Shown: positions 1 through 9,237, counted from the first letter of the stretch. The stretch: DNA of 51,745 nucleotides from Gammaproteobacteria bacterium (GCA_021772955.1 JAJFKZ010000009.1:1-51745), one strand, 5' to 3'. Program-made: numbers and translations. The notes: generated from the sequence alone by a model not told the origin.

Positions 1-129
1 AACCAACCCACGAATATCAGAGTGATCCACCGTCGCGAATCGCCGTCCTGGCCCTGACCTCAGGCCACTGTTGGAGAATAGATGCAATAAAGATAATCGA
101 CAAATACTTGACAGGTCAATCCATATCAG

Positions 130-154
130 GCCGGATAAGCGTAGCGCATCCGGC
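130..154. repeat. REP-like palindrome (GCCGGAT...ATCCGGC)
   Basis: A 7-bp perfect stem GCCGGAT / ATCCGGC encloses an 11-nt loop. The layout resembles enterobacterial-type REP palindromes. It lies in a gene-free stretch (1-404). Nothing recognisable was seen in bases 1-115, which may hold the far side of a gene cut by the window edge. Confidence 0.5.
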
Positions 155-180
155 AATGACTGAACCCGGCACTTTCGATC

Positions 181-206
181 TCGTTCCCATGCTCTGCGTG
201 GTAACG
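181..206. repeat. REP palindrome, same family as the RAYT repeats near 50 kb
   Basis: The element reads TCGTTCCCATGCTCTGCGTG and continues with GTAACG, an imperfect palindrome of the CGTTCCCA...TGGGAACG type. The same core flanks the REP-associated transposase at 49.7 kb, so this looks like a dispersed copy. Confidence 0.65.
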
Positions 207-242
207 CCTGGCTGACACCTCACGTACAATCTCTCGGCACCC

Positions 243-313
243 TGTAGGAGCCTGCCCTGCAGGCGAATAAAGACGGAACTCCGAGCCGTTCGCCTGCAGG
301 GCAGGCTCCTACA
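243..313. repeat. Perfect 25-bp inverted repeat with 21-nt spacer
   Basis: Arm 243-267 (TGTAGGAGCCTGCCCTGCAG + GCGAA) is exactly complementary to arm 289-313. A third, partial copy of the arm (CTCGCCTGCAGGACAGGCT) follows at 321-339. Transcribed, this forms a very stable hairpin downstream of the minus-strand envC-like gene and could act in 3' end formation, although no T-run follows. It could also be a repeat family of its own. Confidence 0.75.
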
Positions 314-344
314 CGAATGGCTCGCCTGCAGGACAGGCTTTGGT

Positions 345-372
345 CTCGTTCCCATGCTCTGCGTGGGAACGA
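345..372. repeat. REP palindrome, RAYT-type family
   Basis: CTCGTTCCCATGCTCTGCGT followed by GGGAACGA forms a near-perfect palindrome (CGTTCCCA / TGGGAACG). It is a second copy of the family found at 181-206 and around 49.5-50.5 kb. It sits 33 bases past the stop codon of the minus-strand envC-like gene. Confidence 0.7.
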
Positions 373-404
373 CCATACCGCCACCAGGATGACGAAAGCC
401 ATTG

Positions 405-1616
405 TTATTCCTGCAGCCACGGACGTGGATTGAAGGCCTCTCCAGCATGGCGCAGTTCAAAATACACACCGCTGCGCATCTCGGCGCCGAAGCCTTCGCC
501 GCTGATGGCGATCTGCTGACCCTGATTCACCCAGTTGCCAACCTCGTGCAGTAGTTGCGTGTTATTGCCATACAGTGACAGGTAGTCGTGCCCGTGATCG
601 AGGATGATGAGCCAGCCATAGCCGCGCAGCCAGTCGGCGAACACCACGCGGCCGCGGGCGCTGGCGAACACTGGCTGACCGGGAGCGGCATCGATGAATA
701 TGCCGGTGCTGCGCATACCGGCCTGACGCTGGTCGCCGAAGCCCAGACGCGTAGTGTGCCTGCCTGAGCTGGATTGCACCGGCCACGGCAATTGGCCGCG
801 CAGACCGGCAAAGTCCACGGCACTGAGTTGCTCGGGAATGTCGGCAAAGACGTCACGAATGCTGGCCAGCAGTTGCTCCAGTTGTTGCTGGTTTTGCTGC
901 AATTCAAGCAACTGCAGGTCGATATCCTGGAGCTGATCGGCGATGGCCGCGCGCAGGCTTTGGCCGAATTCGCGTTGCTGTTGCAATCCATCCAGAATCT
1001 GCTGTTGCTGGTTGCCTTGCGCTGTGAGTTGCAGTTCACCTTGCTGCAACTCGTGGCGGGTGTTCTGCAGTCGAGCCTGTTGCGCGCTGATGCTGTTGAT
1101 GATGGCAGCGCGCTGGCGCGCCAGGTAGTTCTGATATGCCAGCAGTCGACTGCTGGCGCTGGGCTCCTCCAGGTTTAGCAGCAGCTTCAGGCGCGAATGC
1201 GGGCCATGCTGATAGGCGTTGACGACCTGTTGGCTGAAGGCGTCCAGCTGTTGCTCAAGCTGCGTGGACTGCTCGGATTCCTGCACCCGCAGGTGCTGAA
1301 TCTGATCCTGCAGTTGCTTGAGCTCGGCGTTGGTTTTGTCCAGCTCGATGGTGGTTTTACGGATACTCTGAGCGTTCTCGGCCAATTCACTTTGTAGCTT
1401 GTCCAGACGGCCGCTGTGCTCGACACGTGCCGCGCTGAGTTGTTCTAGCTGCTGGCTGATGGCTTGCAGTTGCTGTTGAATTTTCTGCTCGTCGGCGGGC
1501 TGTTCGTTGACGGCTTGTGCCTGGCCGGACTGATCGGCATTTTGGGCTGGCAGCGGCAGACTGCTGGCTGCGCCGAGCAGCAGTGCTGCCCAGATGTGCT
1601 TAGCTACCTGGGGCAT
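405..1616 (-). CDS. envC: EnvC-like murein hydrolase activator (degenerate M23/LytM)
   Basis: Periplasmic activator of the N-acetylmuramyl-L-alanine amidases that split septal peptidoglycan, by family. The 403-aa product has a signal peptide (about residues 1-24, ending LPAQ). A long Gln/Leu-rich coiled coil spans roughly 35-255, and a C-terminal LytM (peptidase M23) domain spans about 285-400. The LytM domain lacks the zinc ligands: the usual HxxxD site reads STGIFIDA and the usual HxH site reads FELRH. This is the signature of non-catalytic EnvC-type activators rather than active endopeptidases. The start overlaps the end of gpmI by 17 nt, so translation is probably coupled; gpmI-envC is a common proteobacterial pair. 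Symbol assigned by domain architecture. Confidence 0.88.
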   Translation of the reverse strand: MPQVAKHIWAALLLGAASSLPLPAQNADQSGQAQAVNEQPADEQKIQQQLQAISQQLEQLSAARVEHSGRLDKLQSELAENAQSIRKTTIELDKTNAELKQLQDQIQHLRVQESEQSTQLEQQLDAFSQQVVNAYQHGPHSRLKLLLNLEEPSASSRLLAYQNYLARQRAAIINSISAQQARLQNTRHELQQGELQLTAQGNQQQQILDGLQQQREFGQSLRAAIADQLQDIDLQLLELQQNQQQLEQLLASIRDVFADIPEQLSAVDFAGLRGQLPWPVQSSSGRHTTRLGFGDQRQAGMRSTGIFIDAAPGQPVFASARGRVVFADWLRGYGWLIILDHGHDYLSLYGNNTQLLHEVGNWVNQGQQIAISGEGFGAEMRSGVYFELRHAGEAFNPRPWLQE

Positions 1617-3165
1617 GCAGGAGCAGATTGTGGCCGGTCATCTGTTCAGGCTGCGGCAGGCCCAGCAGTGCCAGCATGGTTGGTGCAACATCGCACAGGG
1701 CGCCAGCATCGAGCTGCACTGCTTGCGCGCCGACATACACCAGCGGCACCGGATTGAGTGTGTGCGAGGTGAATTTCTGTGCGCCATCATTCGCCAGCAT
1801 TTGCTCGATATTGCCATGATCGGCGGTGATCAACATCTGACCATTGACTTCGCGCACTGCGGCCACAGCCTGACCCAGCAGCGTGTCCACGGCGCTGACC
1901 GCCTGCAATGCAGCAGCGAAGTTGCCGGTGTGACCAACCATGTCCGGGTTGGCGATGTTGCAGATGATGACGTCGTAGTCGCCGGAGCGGATGGCGTGGG
2001 TGAGCTTGTCAGCCACTTCCGGCGCGCTCATCTGCGGCTGCAGATCATAGGTACGTACCTTGGGCGAGGCGACCAGGATGCGATCCTCGCCGGGAAAGGG
2101 TTGATCACGGCCGCCGTTGAAGAAGTAGGTCACGTGTGCGAATTTTTCGGTTTCGGCCAGGCGCAGCTGGCGCAAATTGGCTGCTGCCAGCAGCTCACCA
2201 AGCAAATGTGTCAAAGGTTGCTGTGGAAACAGCACCAGCGCCGGCAAATCCTCGCGATAGCTGGTAAAGGTGATCAGTTGTTGCAAGTGCGGTTGTGGCT
2301 GACAGCAGGCCTGGAAATCCTGCTGCACCAGAGCGCTGGCCAACTGACGCATGCGATCGGCGCGAAAATTGCAGCAGATCACCACGTCACCGTCGACGAT
2401 CTTGCTGCCATTGGCAATCACCGTCGGCACAATGAATTCGTCGTTCTCGTCGCGCGCGTAAGCCTGCTCAATGGCCTCGATGCCAGTGTTGGCATGGTGT
2501 TTTGCGCTGGCACATACCATGGCCTGCCAGGCTTGCTCGATGCGTTCCCAGCGCTGATCCCGGTCCATGGCATAAAAGCGGCCAGCGACACTGGCCAGCC
2601 TGGCATCGCCGGAGTCATCAAGTTGCTGTTGCAGGCGCTGCATGGAAGCCAGCGCAGAGCGCGGTGGGGTGTCGCGGCCATCGGTGATTGCGTGCACGGC
2701 CACACGTGTGGCATCAAGTTGCCGCAGTTGTGGCAGCAGGGCGAGCAGATGATCCTCATGGCTGTGCACGCCGCCCGGCGACAACAGGCCGATGACATGC
2801 ACGGTGCCTTGCTGTTTGCTGCACTGCTGCACACTGGCGCGCAGCTGTGCGTGGTCCAGCAACTCTCCATGCTGCAGAGCTGAACTGATGCGCTGCAGCT
2901 CCTGCGCAACAACACGCCCGGCACCGATGTTCAGATGACCGACCTCGGAGTTGCCCATCTGAGCTGCCGGCAAACCCACCGCTGGTCCTGAGGTTTGCAG
3001 CAGATTGTGTGGCGCGCTGGCCAGCAGTCGATCCCAGTTCGGGGTACTGGCGCAACTGATGGCATTGTCGGGAGCCGGTTCGCGCCAGCCCCAGCCGTCC
3101 AGAATCAACAACACCAGCGGCTGAGTGGACTGGTCTGACGGATGCTGGGTGGGGTCAGTGGACAT
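1600..3165 (-). CDS. gpmI: 2,3-bisphosphoglycerate-independent phosphoglycerate mutase
   Basis: Interconverts 3- and 2-phosphoglycerate in glycolysis and gluconeogenesis through a Mn-dependent phosphoserine intermediate. The 521-aa length fits the family (about 510-520). Visible motifs are LLILDGWGWRE (metal-binding Asp23), QMGNSEVGHLNIGAGR (catalytic Ser73), AITDGRDTPP, FNFRADR-type CNFRADRMRQL and TADHGNIEQM near the C terminus. It is transcribed with the downstream envC-like gene, whose start lies inside the gpmI 3' end. The promoter must lie in the 62-nt gap shared with divergent hslR. Confidence 0.97.
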   Translation of the reverse strand: MSTDPTQHPSDQSTQPLVLLILDGWGWREPAPDNAISCASTPNWDRLLASAPHNLLQTSGPAVGLPAAQMGNSEVGHLNIGAGRVVAQELQRISSALQHGELLDHAQLRASVQQCSKQQGTVHVIGLLSPGGVHSHEDHLLALLPQLRQLDATRVAVHAITDGRDTPPRSALASMQRLQQQLDDSGDARLASVAGRFYAMDRDQRWERIEQAWQAMVCASAKHHANTGIEAIEQAYARDENDEFIVPTVIANGSKIVDGDVVICCNFRADRMRQLASALVQQDFQACCQPQPHLQQLITFTSYREDLPALVLFPQQPLTHLLGELLAAANLRQLRLAETEKFAHVTYFFNGGRDQPFPGEDRILVASPKVRTYDLQPQMSAPEVADKLTHAIRSGDYDVIICNIANPDMVGHTGNFAAALQAVSAVDTLLGQAVAAVREVNGQMLITADHGNIEQMLANDGAQKFTSHTLNPVPLVYVGAQAVQLDAGALCDVAPTMLALLGLPQPEQMTGHNLLLHAPGS

Positions 3166-3227
3166 GAGCGAAGTGGGTGTATGGCGTAAACAGGAAAATC
3201 ACCGTCCAATTATATACACTCATAGCT

Positions 3228-3602
3228 ATGAGTTCGATGCGACTGGACAAATGGCTGTGGGCGGCGCGGTTTTACAAGACCCGCATGCTGGCCAAACAGG
3301 CCATTGATGCCGGCCATGTGCGTGACGCCAATGGCACACGGCTGAAACCGGCGAGTGCGCTGAGCGTGGGGCAGACTGTGACCATAAGTCGTGGTCAGCA
3401 GCGCCTGGAAGTGGTGGTGCGGCAACTCTACGATCGTCGCCAGAAAGCCTCGTTGGCGCAGCAGTTGTATGAAGAAACTGCCGACAGCATTACCCGCCGT
3501 GCGCTGCAGGACAAACAGGCCGTCGAGCAGCCACAGAAGCGACCAGACAAAGCGGCCCGGCGTGAACTGGCAGCAATCAAGCGGCGCGGTATGCTGCGCT
3601 GA
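3228..3602 (+). CDS. hslR: Heat shock protein 15 (S4-domain, ribosome rescue)
   Basis: 124-aa basic protein with an N-terminal S4 RNA-binding domain (MRLDKWLWAARFYKTRMLAK... about residues 4-65) and a Lys/Arg-rich tail (QKRPDKAARRELAAIKRR). By family, Hsp15 binds free 50S subunits that carry nascent peptidyl-tRNA and helps recycle stalled ribosomes. ATG at 3228 is chosen because homology starts at SSMRLDKW; an in-frame ATG at 3177 would add 17 unrelated residues. No strong Shine-Dalgarno is visible. It diverges from gpmI, and its 3' side runs into a repeat-rich gap. Confidence 0.93.
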   Translation: MSSMRLDKWLWAARFYKTRMLAKQAIDAGHVRDANGTRLKPASALSVGQTVTISRGQQRLEVVVRQLYDRRQKASLAQQLYEETADSITRRALQDKQAVEQPQKRPDKAARRELAAIKRRGMLR

Positions 3603-3643
3603 ATTGCGTTGAATAAGGAATCGCTACGCGAATTGAAATGACT

Positions 3644-3668
3644 GGATACCGGCCTGCGCCGGTATGAC
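3644..3668. repeat. Short palindrome GGATACCGGCCTGCGCCGGTATGAC
   Basis: The stem is TACCGGC / GCCGGTA with a 4-nt loop. The identical sequence recurs at 33677-33701, and a half copy (GCCGGTATGACGGCAG) lies at 3726-3741. It is a dispersed intergenic palindrome downstream of hslR. Confidence 0.7.
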
Positions 3669-3776
3669 GGCAGTCTTAAGGTTCTCAATTGATATTTCTA
3701 TTGTATTGACTGGAAAGCGATCGGTGCCGGTATGACGGCAGTCTTACGGTTCTCAAATAACATGTTTATTGAAATG

Positions 3777-3848
3777 ACTGGATACCGGCCGCGTTGCGTG
3801 TCGCTATACACGTAATTGATAGTCGCATAGCGACACCTGCGGTATGAC
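3777..3848. repeat. Nested palindrome, copy 1 of about 72 bp
   Basis: An outer ATACCG...CGGTAT pairing encloses an inner perfect 9-bp inverted repeat GTGTCGCTA / TAGCGACAC. A diverged second copy lies at 3936-4008, so this is a composite mobile or interspersed repeat. Confidence 0.65.
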
Positions 3849-3888
3849 CGCTTCGTTTTATTGTATACCGGCGAATGGTTATCGATGT

Positions 3889-3924
3889 AATCTGTGCAAT
3901 CTGTGCAATCTGTGCAATCTGTGG
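3889..3924. repeat. 9-bp tandem repeat (AATCTGTGC x4)
   Basis: Three exact AATCTGTGC units are followed by AATCTGTGG. The array sits between the two nested palindromes. It is a simple-sequence array likely to vary in copy number, with no coding context. Confidence 0.85.
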
Positions 3925-3935
3925 ATCTTTCTTGC

Positions 3936-4008
3936 CTGGATACCGGCTGCGTTGCATGTCGCTATACACGCAATTGTTACCGTCGCCTTGCGACACCTAC
4001 GGTATAAC
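3936..4008. repeat. Nested palindrome, copy 2
   Basis: CTGGATACCGG...TGTCGCTATACACG...TTGCGACACCTACGGTATAAC repeats the layout of 3777-3848 with scattered substitutions, several of which weaken the stems. It is probably an older copy of the same element. Confidence 0.6.
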
Positions 4009-4036
4009 GGCAGATTTCGGGTGCTCAAACAACGCT

Positions 4037-4065
4037 CGTCATCCCGGCGTAGGCCGGGATCCAGT
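4037..4065. repeat. REP-like palindrome ATCCCGGCGTAGGCCGGGAT
   Basis: The stem is ATCCCGGC / GCCGGGAT, with a short internal loop and flanks CGTC and CCAGT. It is related in sequence to the CCCCGGC...GCCGGGG units at 33.3-33.9 kb. It is 38 bases downstream of the minus-strand mutS stop codon. Confidence 0.6.
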
Positions 4066-4103
4066 CATTATTTTGCATCGCGTAGCGATACCTTTTCTTG
4101 GTG

Positions 4104-6806
4104 TCAAGAATCAGTTTGCAGCAATTGCCGCAGTTCATACAGCTTGTCCAGTGCCTGGCGCGGGCTGAGCTCGTCCAGCTCCAGTTCCGACAGCGTCTGC
4201 AGCAGTTGCCGGGTTGGTCCGGTATCGATGGCATCAGTGTCAGCACTGGCCAGCTCGGAGTCTGCAACCGGAGCGGGCTGCGTGAACAGGTCTGTTTGTG
4301 GACTGTCGTGCCGGCCACTGGCCTGTTGTTCGAGCAGCTTCAGGCGCTGACGCGCACGCTGCACCACGTGTCTCGGCACACCGGCCAGCGCCGCCACTTG
4401 CAGGCCGTAACTCTGGCTGGCCGGACCTTCGCGCAGGGCATGCAAAAACACGATTTGGTCACCATGCTCGATGGCGTCCAGATGCACGTTGGCGATGCCG
4501 TCGTAATCGGTTGCCAATTGGGTCAGTTCAAAATAATGCGTGGCAAACAGGCTCATGCACTGGCATTCGCTGGCCAGCGCGATGGCCACTGACCAGGCCA
4601 GTGACAGCCCGTCGAAAGTGCTGGTACCACGACCGATTTCATCCATCAGTACCAGACTGTCGGGGCTGGCGTGATGCAGGATATTGGCAGTCTCGCTCAT
4701 CTCCACCATGAATGTCGACTGGCCGCGCGTCAGGTCATCACCGGCACCAATGCGGGTAAAGATGCGATCGATGGGGCCGATGTTGGCCGCCGCCGCCGGG
4801 ATATAGCTGCCGATGTGAGCGAGGATGACGATCAGCGCAGTCTGGCGCATGTAGGTGGATTTGCCCCCCATGTTCGGGCCGGTGATCATCAGCATGCGTC
4901 GCGCGTTGTCGAGTTGGCAGTCATTTGGCGTGAACTCGGCATCCTGGACCTGTTCGACTACCGGATGACGTCCGGCGTGGATGGTGATACCGCGCTCAAG
5001 GCCAAGTTCGGGCGCATTAAAGCGCAGCGTCAGGGCGCGTTCGGCCAGACAGCACAGGACATCCACGCGGCTCAGCAGCGCACTGCTGCGCTGCAGGTCG
5101 GCATGCGCTGTGGCCAGTTGCTGCAACAGCTGCTGATACAACTGTTGCTCCAACGCCAGTGCGCGCTCGCGGCTGCCCAGCACCTGATCCTCGTACTGCT
5201 TCAGTTCTTCGGTGATGTAGCGCTCGGCGTTTTTGAGTGTTTGCCGGCGACTGTAATGCGTGGGAATCGGTTGCCGGTTGGCCTTGCTGATTTCCAGATA
5301 ATAGCCGTGCACCCGGTTGTAACCGACCTTGAGGTTGGCGATGCCGGTCTGTTCACGCTCGCGTTGCTCCAGTTGCAGCAGGTAATCGTTGCTTTGCTGG
5401 CTCAACGCGCGCAGGCGGTCCAACTCGTCGTCATAACCGGCGGCAATCGCACCACCATCACGAACCTGTTGTGGTGGCTGTTCGCTGATCGCACGTTGTA
5501 GCAGTTGCAGTATGGATTCGTGCAGATCCAGAGCGCTGGCAATTTGCGCCAACTGTGGCAAGGCCAGCAAGCCGTTATCTGTCCCGGACGCAGATGGCAG
5601 GATCTGCTGCAGCAGCGGCAATTGTTGCAGGGCCGAACGCAGTCCCACCAGATCACGCGGTCGCGCAGATTGCAGCGCCACGCGTGTAAGTATGCGTTCC
5701 ATGTCGCCAATGCCAGCCAGATGCTCCTGCAGCTCGCTGTGCAAGTTGCTTTGCAGCAACTCGGTGATACTGTGCTGGCGCCGCAACAGTCGTTGTCGAT
5801 CGCGCAGGGGGGACAGAATCCAGCGCTTCAGCAAGCGCGAGCCCATGGCGGTTTGGCAATGATCCAGCAACGCGGTGAGGGTGTGTTCGCGCCGTCCGTC
5901 CGGATGGCGGTCCAGTTCCAGATTGCGTCTGGTGATAGCGTCCAGCAGCAGGTAATCGTGACTTTGTTCCAGCGACATGCTGCGGATGTGCGGCAAACTG
6001 GTGTGCTGTTGTTCGTGCAGATAATGCAGTAGTGCCGCGGTCGCGCCGATGACCGCCGCATGCGTCGTGTGCTCCAGCCCGAAGCCACTGAGATCGCTGG
6101 TCTGAAATTGCTCGCACAGCAGACGTGCACCGCGCTCGGGGTCAAATTGCCAGTCGGGCAGGCCGCGCGTCAGAGTCAGCCCTGATTGCTGTGCTGGACT
6201 GCTGTGCCGGTCGACGTCGGGCCGTTGCTGTGATTGCGGATGCAACAATTCCGCGGCTTGCAAGCGCTGCAGTTCACTGTGCAGTTCTGCTTCGTCTGCC
6301 AGCAGCCGCCCGCCGCAACGCCCGCCGGCCAGATCCACCCAGGCCAACGCCAACTGCTGCGCATGGCAGCACACTGCGACCAGCAGCGCATCACTGCGCG
6401 CGTCCAGCAGATGATCGTCGGCCAGCGTACCGGGAGTTACCACGCGCACTACTTTGCGCTCCACCGGGCCTTTGCTGGTGGCCGGGTCACCGATCTGTTC
6501 GCAAATGGCGGCGCTGACACCCTGGCGTACCAACCGGGCCAGATAGCCGTCCAGCGAATGAAACGGCACGCCGGCCATCGGGATCGGCGCGCCGTTGGAC
6601 TCGCCGCGTTTGGTCAAAGTGATGTCCAGCAGTTGCGCAGCGCGTTGCGCATCTGCGAAGAACAGCTCATAAAAGTCACCCATGCGAAACAGCAGCAAGG
6701 CATCGGGATGGTCAGCTTTGATGCGCAGGTACTGGCGCATCACCGGCGTATGCCCGGCGTGATCTTCGCCCGCTAGTGCTGTGGCAGTGGGGCCTGGTTT
6801 GTTCAT
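4104..6806 (-). CDS. mutS: DNA mismatch repair protein MutS
   Basis: Mismatch-recognition ATPase that starts methyl-directed or general mismatch repair with MutL. The 900-aa product is somewhat longer than E. coli MutS. It shows the Phe-x-Glu mismatch-reading motif (GDFYELFF, about residue 42), the core and clamp domains, the Walker A motif [15 protein letters not shown] (about 640), and the Walker B/signature region [18 protein letters not shown]. The C-terminal portion ([11 protein letters not shown] onward) is the usual tetramerisation and beta-clamp-binding tail. The gene is alone on its strand and diverges from pncC-recA across a 107-nt gap, a common gammaproteobacterial arrangement. Confidence 0.98.
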   Translation of the reverse strand: MNKPGPTATALAGEDHAGHTPVMRQYLRIKADHPDALLLFRMGDFYELFFADAQRAAQLLDITLTKRGESNGAPIPMAGVPFHSLDGYLARLVRQGVSAAICEQIGDPATSKGPVERKVVRVVTPGTLADDHLLDARSDALLVAVCCHAQQLALAWVDLAGGRCGGRLLADEAELHSELQRLQAAELLHPQSQQRPDVDRHSSPAQQSGLTLTRGLPDWQFDPERGARLLCEQFQTSDLSGFGLEHTTHAAVIGATAALLHYLHEQQHTSLPHIRSMSLEQSHDYLLLDAITRRNLELDRHPDGRREHTLTALLDHCQTAMGSRLLKRWILSPLRDRQRLLRRQHSITELLQSNLHSELQEHLAGIGDMERILTRVALQSARPRDLVGLRSALQQLPLLQQILPSASGTDNGLLALPQLAQIASALDLHESILQLLQRAISEQPPQQVRDGGAIAAGYDDELDRLRALSQQSNDYLLQLEQREREQTGIANLKVGYNRVHGYYLEISKANRQPIPTHYSRRQTLKNAERYITEELKQYEDQVLGSRERALALEQQLYQQLLQQLATAHADLQRSSALLSRVDVLCCLAERALTLRFNAPELGLERGITIHAGRHPVVEQVQDAEFTPNDCQLDNARRMLMITGPNMGGKSTYMRQTALIVILAHIGSYIPAAAANIGPIDRIFTRIGAGDDLTRGQSTFMVEMSETANILHHASPDSLVLMDEIGRGTSTFDGLSLAWSVAIALASECQCMSLFATHYFELTQLATDYDGIANVHLDAIEHGDQIVFLHALREGPASQSYGLQVAALAGVPRHVVQRARQRLKLLEQQASGRHDSPQTDLFTQPAPVADSELASADTDAIDTGPTRQLLQTLSELELDELSPRQALDKLYELRQLLQTDS

Positions 6807-6913
6807 GCCGGTTGCAAGCGGGCGGTTTCGATTGAACTTGAGTGTCTCATTGTGCGATATGCTACTGGATGTGGTGCATCATCAGCGTTCCATTTTGACA
6901 CCGAGAGCACAAG

Positions 6914-7411
6914 ATGTCAGACCCGTTGCAACAAATCGCCGACAGTTTGCAGGCCAGGCAATGGCTGTTATCAACGTGTGAGTCCTGTACTGGTGGCTGG
7001 ATCGCCAAGCGCTTGACCGACCTGGCCGGCAGTTCAGCCTGGTTTGCCGGTGGCCTGGTGACCTACAGCAATGCGATGAAACAGCATCTGGCCGGGGTCA
7101 GCGCGCAAACTCTGGCCAGCCACGGTGCGGTCAGCACGGCGGTGGTTGCAGAGCTGGCTGCGGGTTGCGCGGTGGCGACACAAACCGATGTCTGTGTGGC
7201 GGTCAGTGGCATCGCCGGGCCCGCTGGTGGCAGCGCAGACAAGCCTGTGGGGCTGGTTTGCTTTGGCTGGTATTTGCGCGATACCGGTGTGTCGGTAAGC
7301 ACGCGCAGGTTTGCCGGTGAGCGAGAGCAGGTGCGAAGACAATCCGTGGACTACGCACTGCAAGGCTTGCTGGATCGTTTGCAGCAGCAGCCCGGGACCG
7401 ATCCGGGCTGA
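6914..7411 (+). CDS. pncC: Nicotinamide-nucleotide amidohydrolase (CinA C-terminal family)
   Basis: Hydrolyses NMN to nicotinate mononucleotide and ammonia, recycling the by-product of NAD-dependent DNA ligase. The 165-aa stand-alone CinA C-terminal domain carries the diagnostic STCESCTGGWIAKRLTD (about residues 19-36), SSAWFAGGLVTYSNAMK and SGIAGPAGGSADKPVGLV. It lacks the N-terminal MoaB-like domain of full-length CinA. The position directly before recA is conserved in many gammaproteobacteria. The start ATG at 6914 directly precedes the family N terminus. Confidence 0.95.
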   Translation: MSDPLQQIADSLQARQWLLSTCESCTGGWIAKRLTDLAGSSAWFAGGLVTYSNAMKQHLAGVSAQTLASHGAVSTAVVAELAAGCAVATQTDVCVAVSGIAGPAGGSADKPVGLVCFGWYLRDTGVSVSTRRFAGEREQVRRQSVDYALQGLLDRLQQQPGTDPG

Positions 7412-7554
7412 TTGAATCGGCAGCTTCGGCATAAGAAATTGTCGTGCCAGTTTGTCAGCCAATGACCCGAACCGGCGCTGGCGGCTTGTCAGCAGCTCGG
7501 GCTGTGCGATAATTGAAGCTGCTAATCAACCGACTTTGAAATCAGGAGCAAGAC

Positions 7555-8613
7555 GTGGACGACAATCGCAAACGCGCACTGGCAGCAGCACTGGGGCAGA
7601 TCGAAAAACAATATGGCAAGGGCGCCGTCATGCGCATGGGCGATGGCTCGGCCATGCCGGACGTGGAGAGTATTTCCACAGGTTCACTGGGGCTGGACAT
7701 TGCTCTGGGGATTGGCGGTTTGCCGAAAGGCCGGGTGGTGGAGATCTACGGGCCGGAATCATCCGGCAAGACCACGCTGGCGTTGCAGGCGGTGGCTGAA
7801 GCGCAAAAGATTGGCGGCACTGCAGCCTTCGTCGATGCCGAGCATGCGCTGGACCCTACCTATGCCGGAAAACTCGGCGTGAATCTGGATGATCTGCTCA
7901 TTTCCCAGCCTGATACGGGTGAACAGGCGCTGGAAATCACCGACATGTTGGTGCGTTCGGGGGCGGTGGACATTGTGGTCGTGGATTCTGTTGCAGCACT
8001 GACACCAAAGGCAGAAATCGAGGGCGAAATGGGTGACACACATGTCGGGCTGCAGGCCAGATTGATGTCGCAGGCATTGCGCAAACTGACCGGCAACATC
8101 AAGCGTACCAACTGCATGGTCATCTTCATCAATCAGATCCGCATGAAGATCGGCGTCATGTTCGGCAGTCCGGAAACCACCACCGGCGGCAATGCGCTCA
8201 AGTTCTATGCCTCGGTGCGGCTGGACATTCGTCGCATCGGTGCCATCAAGCGCGGTGATGAGGTGATCGGCAACGAAACCCGGGTCAAGGTGGTCAAGAA
8301 CAAGATGGCGCCGCCGTTTCGTCAGGCCCAGTTCGAGATTCTCTACGGTGAGGGTACCTCGCTGGAAGGTGAATTGATCGATCTGGGCGTGGAACACAAG
8401 ATGGTGCAGAAATCCGGTTCCTGGTACAGCTATGGCGATGACCGTATCGGCCAGGGTAAGGACAATGCCAAGCAGTTTCTCAAGGAGCATCCGGAGATTC
8501 GTGACGAGCTCAACACCAAGCTGCGCGAGCTGCTGTTGGTCAAGCCGGAAAAATACCAGGCAAACGTCAAGTCAGTCGATGCGGATGTGACCGAATCAGA
8601 GCTGGCCGAGTAA
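7555..8613 (+). CDS. recA: Recombinase RecA
   Basis: Strand-exchange ATPase and SOS coprotease. The 352-aa protein carries Walker [10 protein letters not shown] (about residue 66), the DNA-binding loop [41 protein letters not shown], and an acidic C-terminal tail ([11 protein letters not shown]). The start is GTG at 7555, preceded by AGGAGCAAGAC, which supports it. No clear CTG-N10-CAG LexA operator was found in the 143-nt upstream gap, and lexA is not adjacent, so SOS control cannot be shown from this sequence. recX follows after 60 nt. Confidence 0.99.
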   Translation: MDDNRKRALAAALGQIEKQYGKGAVMRMGDGSAMPDVESISTGSLGLDIALGIGGLPKGRVVEIYGPESSGKTTLALQAVAEAQKIGGTAAFVDAEHALDPTYAGKLGVNLDDLLISQPDTGEQALEITDMLVRSGAVDIVVVDSVAALTPKAEIEGEMGDTHVGLQARLMSQALRKLTGNIKRTNCMVIFINQIRMKIGVMFGSPETTTGGNALKFYASVRLDIRRIGAIKRGDEVIGNETRVKVVKNKMAPPFRQAQFEILYGEGTSLEGELIDLGVEHKMVQKSGSWYSYGDDRIGQGKDNAKQFLKEHPEIRDELNTKLRELLLVKPEKYQANVKSVDADVTESELAE

Positions 8614-8673
8614 GACCAGCGCCGGTAGCTTGACAGCATGTGTCCGGATTTCCTCGACTGATCTGTAACAACC

Positions 8674-9123
8674 ATGGATGCCCAGGCCGCCCGTGCAGCA
8701 GCAGTAAGAATGCTGTCCTTGCGTGAACACAGTGCCCATGAGCTGCACGTCAAGTTGTTGGGTAAAGGTTACTCTGCGGAACTTGCCGATGCGGCGCTGG
8801 CCTGGTGCCAGGAGCATGACCTGCAGTCGGAGCAGCGTTTTGTACAGGCCTTTGTGCGGCAGCGGCTGGGACGGCTGTACGGGCCGCGTCGCATTCGTGC
8901 TGAGCTCATAGCCAAGGGGATTGCCGAGCATGATGTTAACGCCGCGCTGGCAGAACACACCGACGATTGGCTTGCGGCCGCGCATCGGTTCGTCGCACGC
9001 AAACACGTTGATCTGAGCAATTACCAGCAGCGCGGTAAACTGTATCAGGCGCTGCTGCGGCGGGGATTCACTTCAGAGCAGGCCGGGCGCGTGCTGCGTG
9101 GCGCGCCGGATGACCCGGATTGA
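8674..9123 (+). CDS. recX: RecA regulator RecX
   Basis: 149-aa protein of three tandem three-helix modules, as in RecX: SLREHSAHELHVKLLGKGYS, FVRQRLGRLYGPRRIRAELIAKGI and LYQALLRRGFTSEQAGRVL. RecX modulates RecA filament extension and coprotease activity. The location immediately downstream of recA on the same strand is typical, and RecX is usually made at low level from partial read-through. Start ATG at 8674. Confidence 0.96.
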   Translation: MDAQAARAAAVRMLSLREHSAHELHVKLLGKGYSAELADAALAWCQEHDLQSEQRFVQAFVRQRLGRLYGPRRIRAELIAKGIAEHDVNAALAEHTDDWLAAAHRFVARKHVDLSNYQQRGKLYQALLRRGFTSEQAGRVLRGAPDDPD

Positions 9124-9159
9124 TTGCCCGACTTCATGGTCCGGCCTGATTGACCAGCG

Positions 9160-9237
9160 CGATTGCCAGAAACGATTGCCAGACACGATTGCCAGACACG
9201 ATTGCCAGACACGATTGCCCGGTACAATTGTCCGGTA
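9160..9237. repeat. 13-bp tandem repeat, six units, upstream of alaS
   Basis: Units: CGATTGCCAGAAA, three copies of CGATTGCCAGACA, then CGATTGCCCGGTA and CAATTGTCCGGTA. The array fills most of the recX-alaS gap and ends 67 bases before the alaS start, so copy number could alter the spacing or structure of the alaS leader. There is no open reading frame reason for it. Confidence 0.9.
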
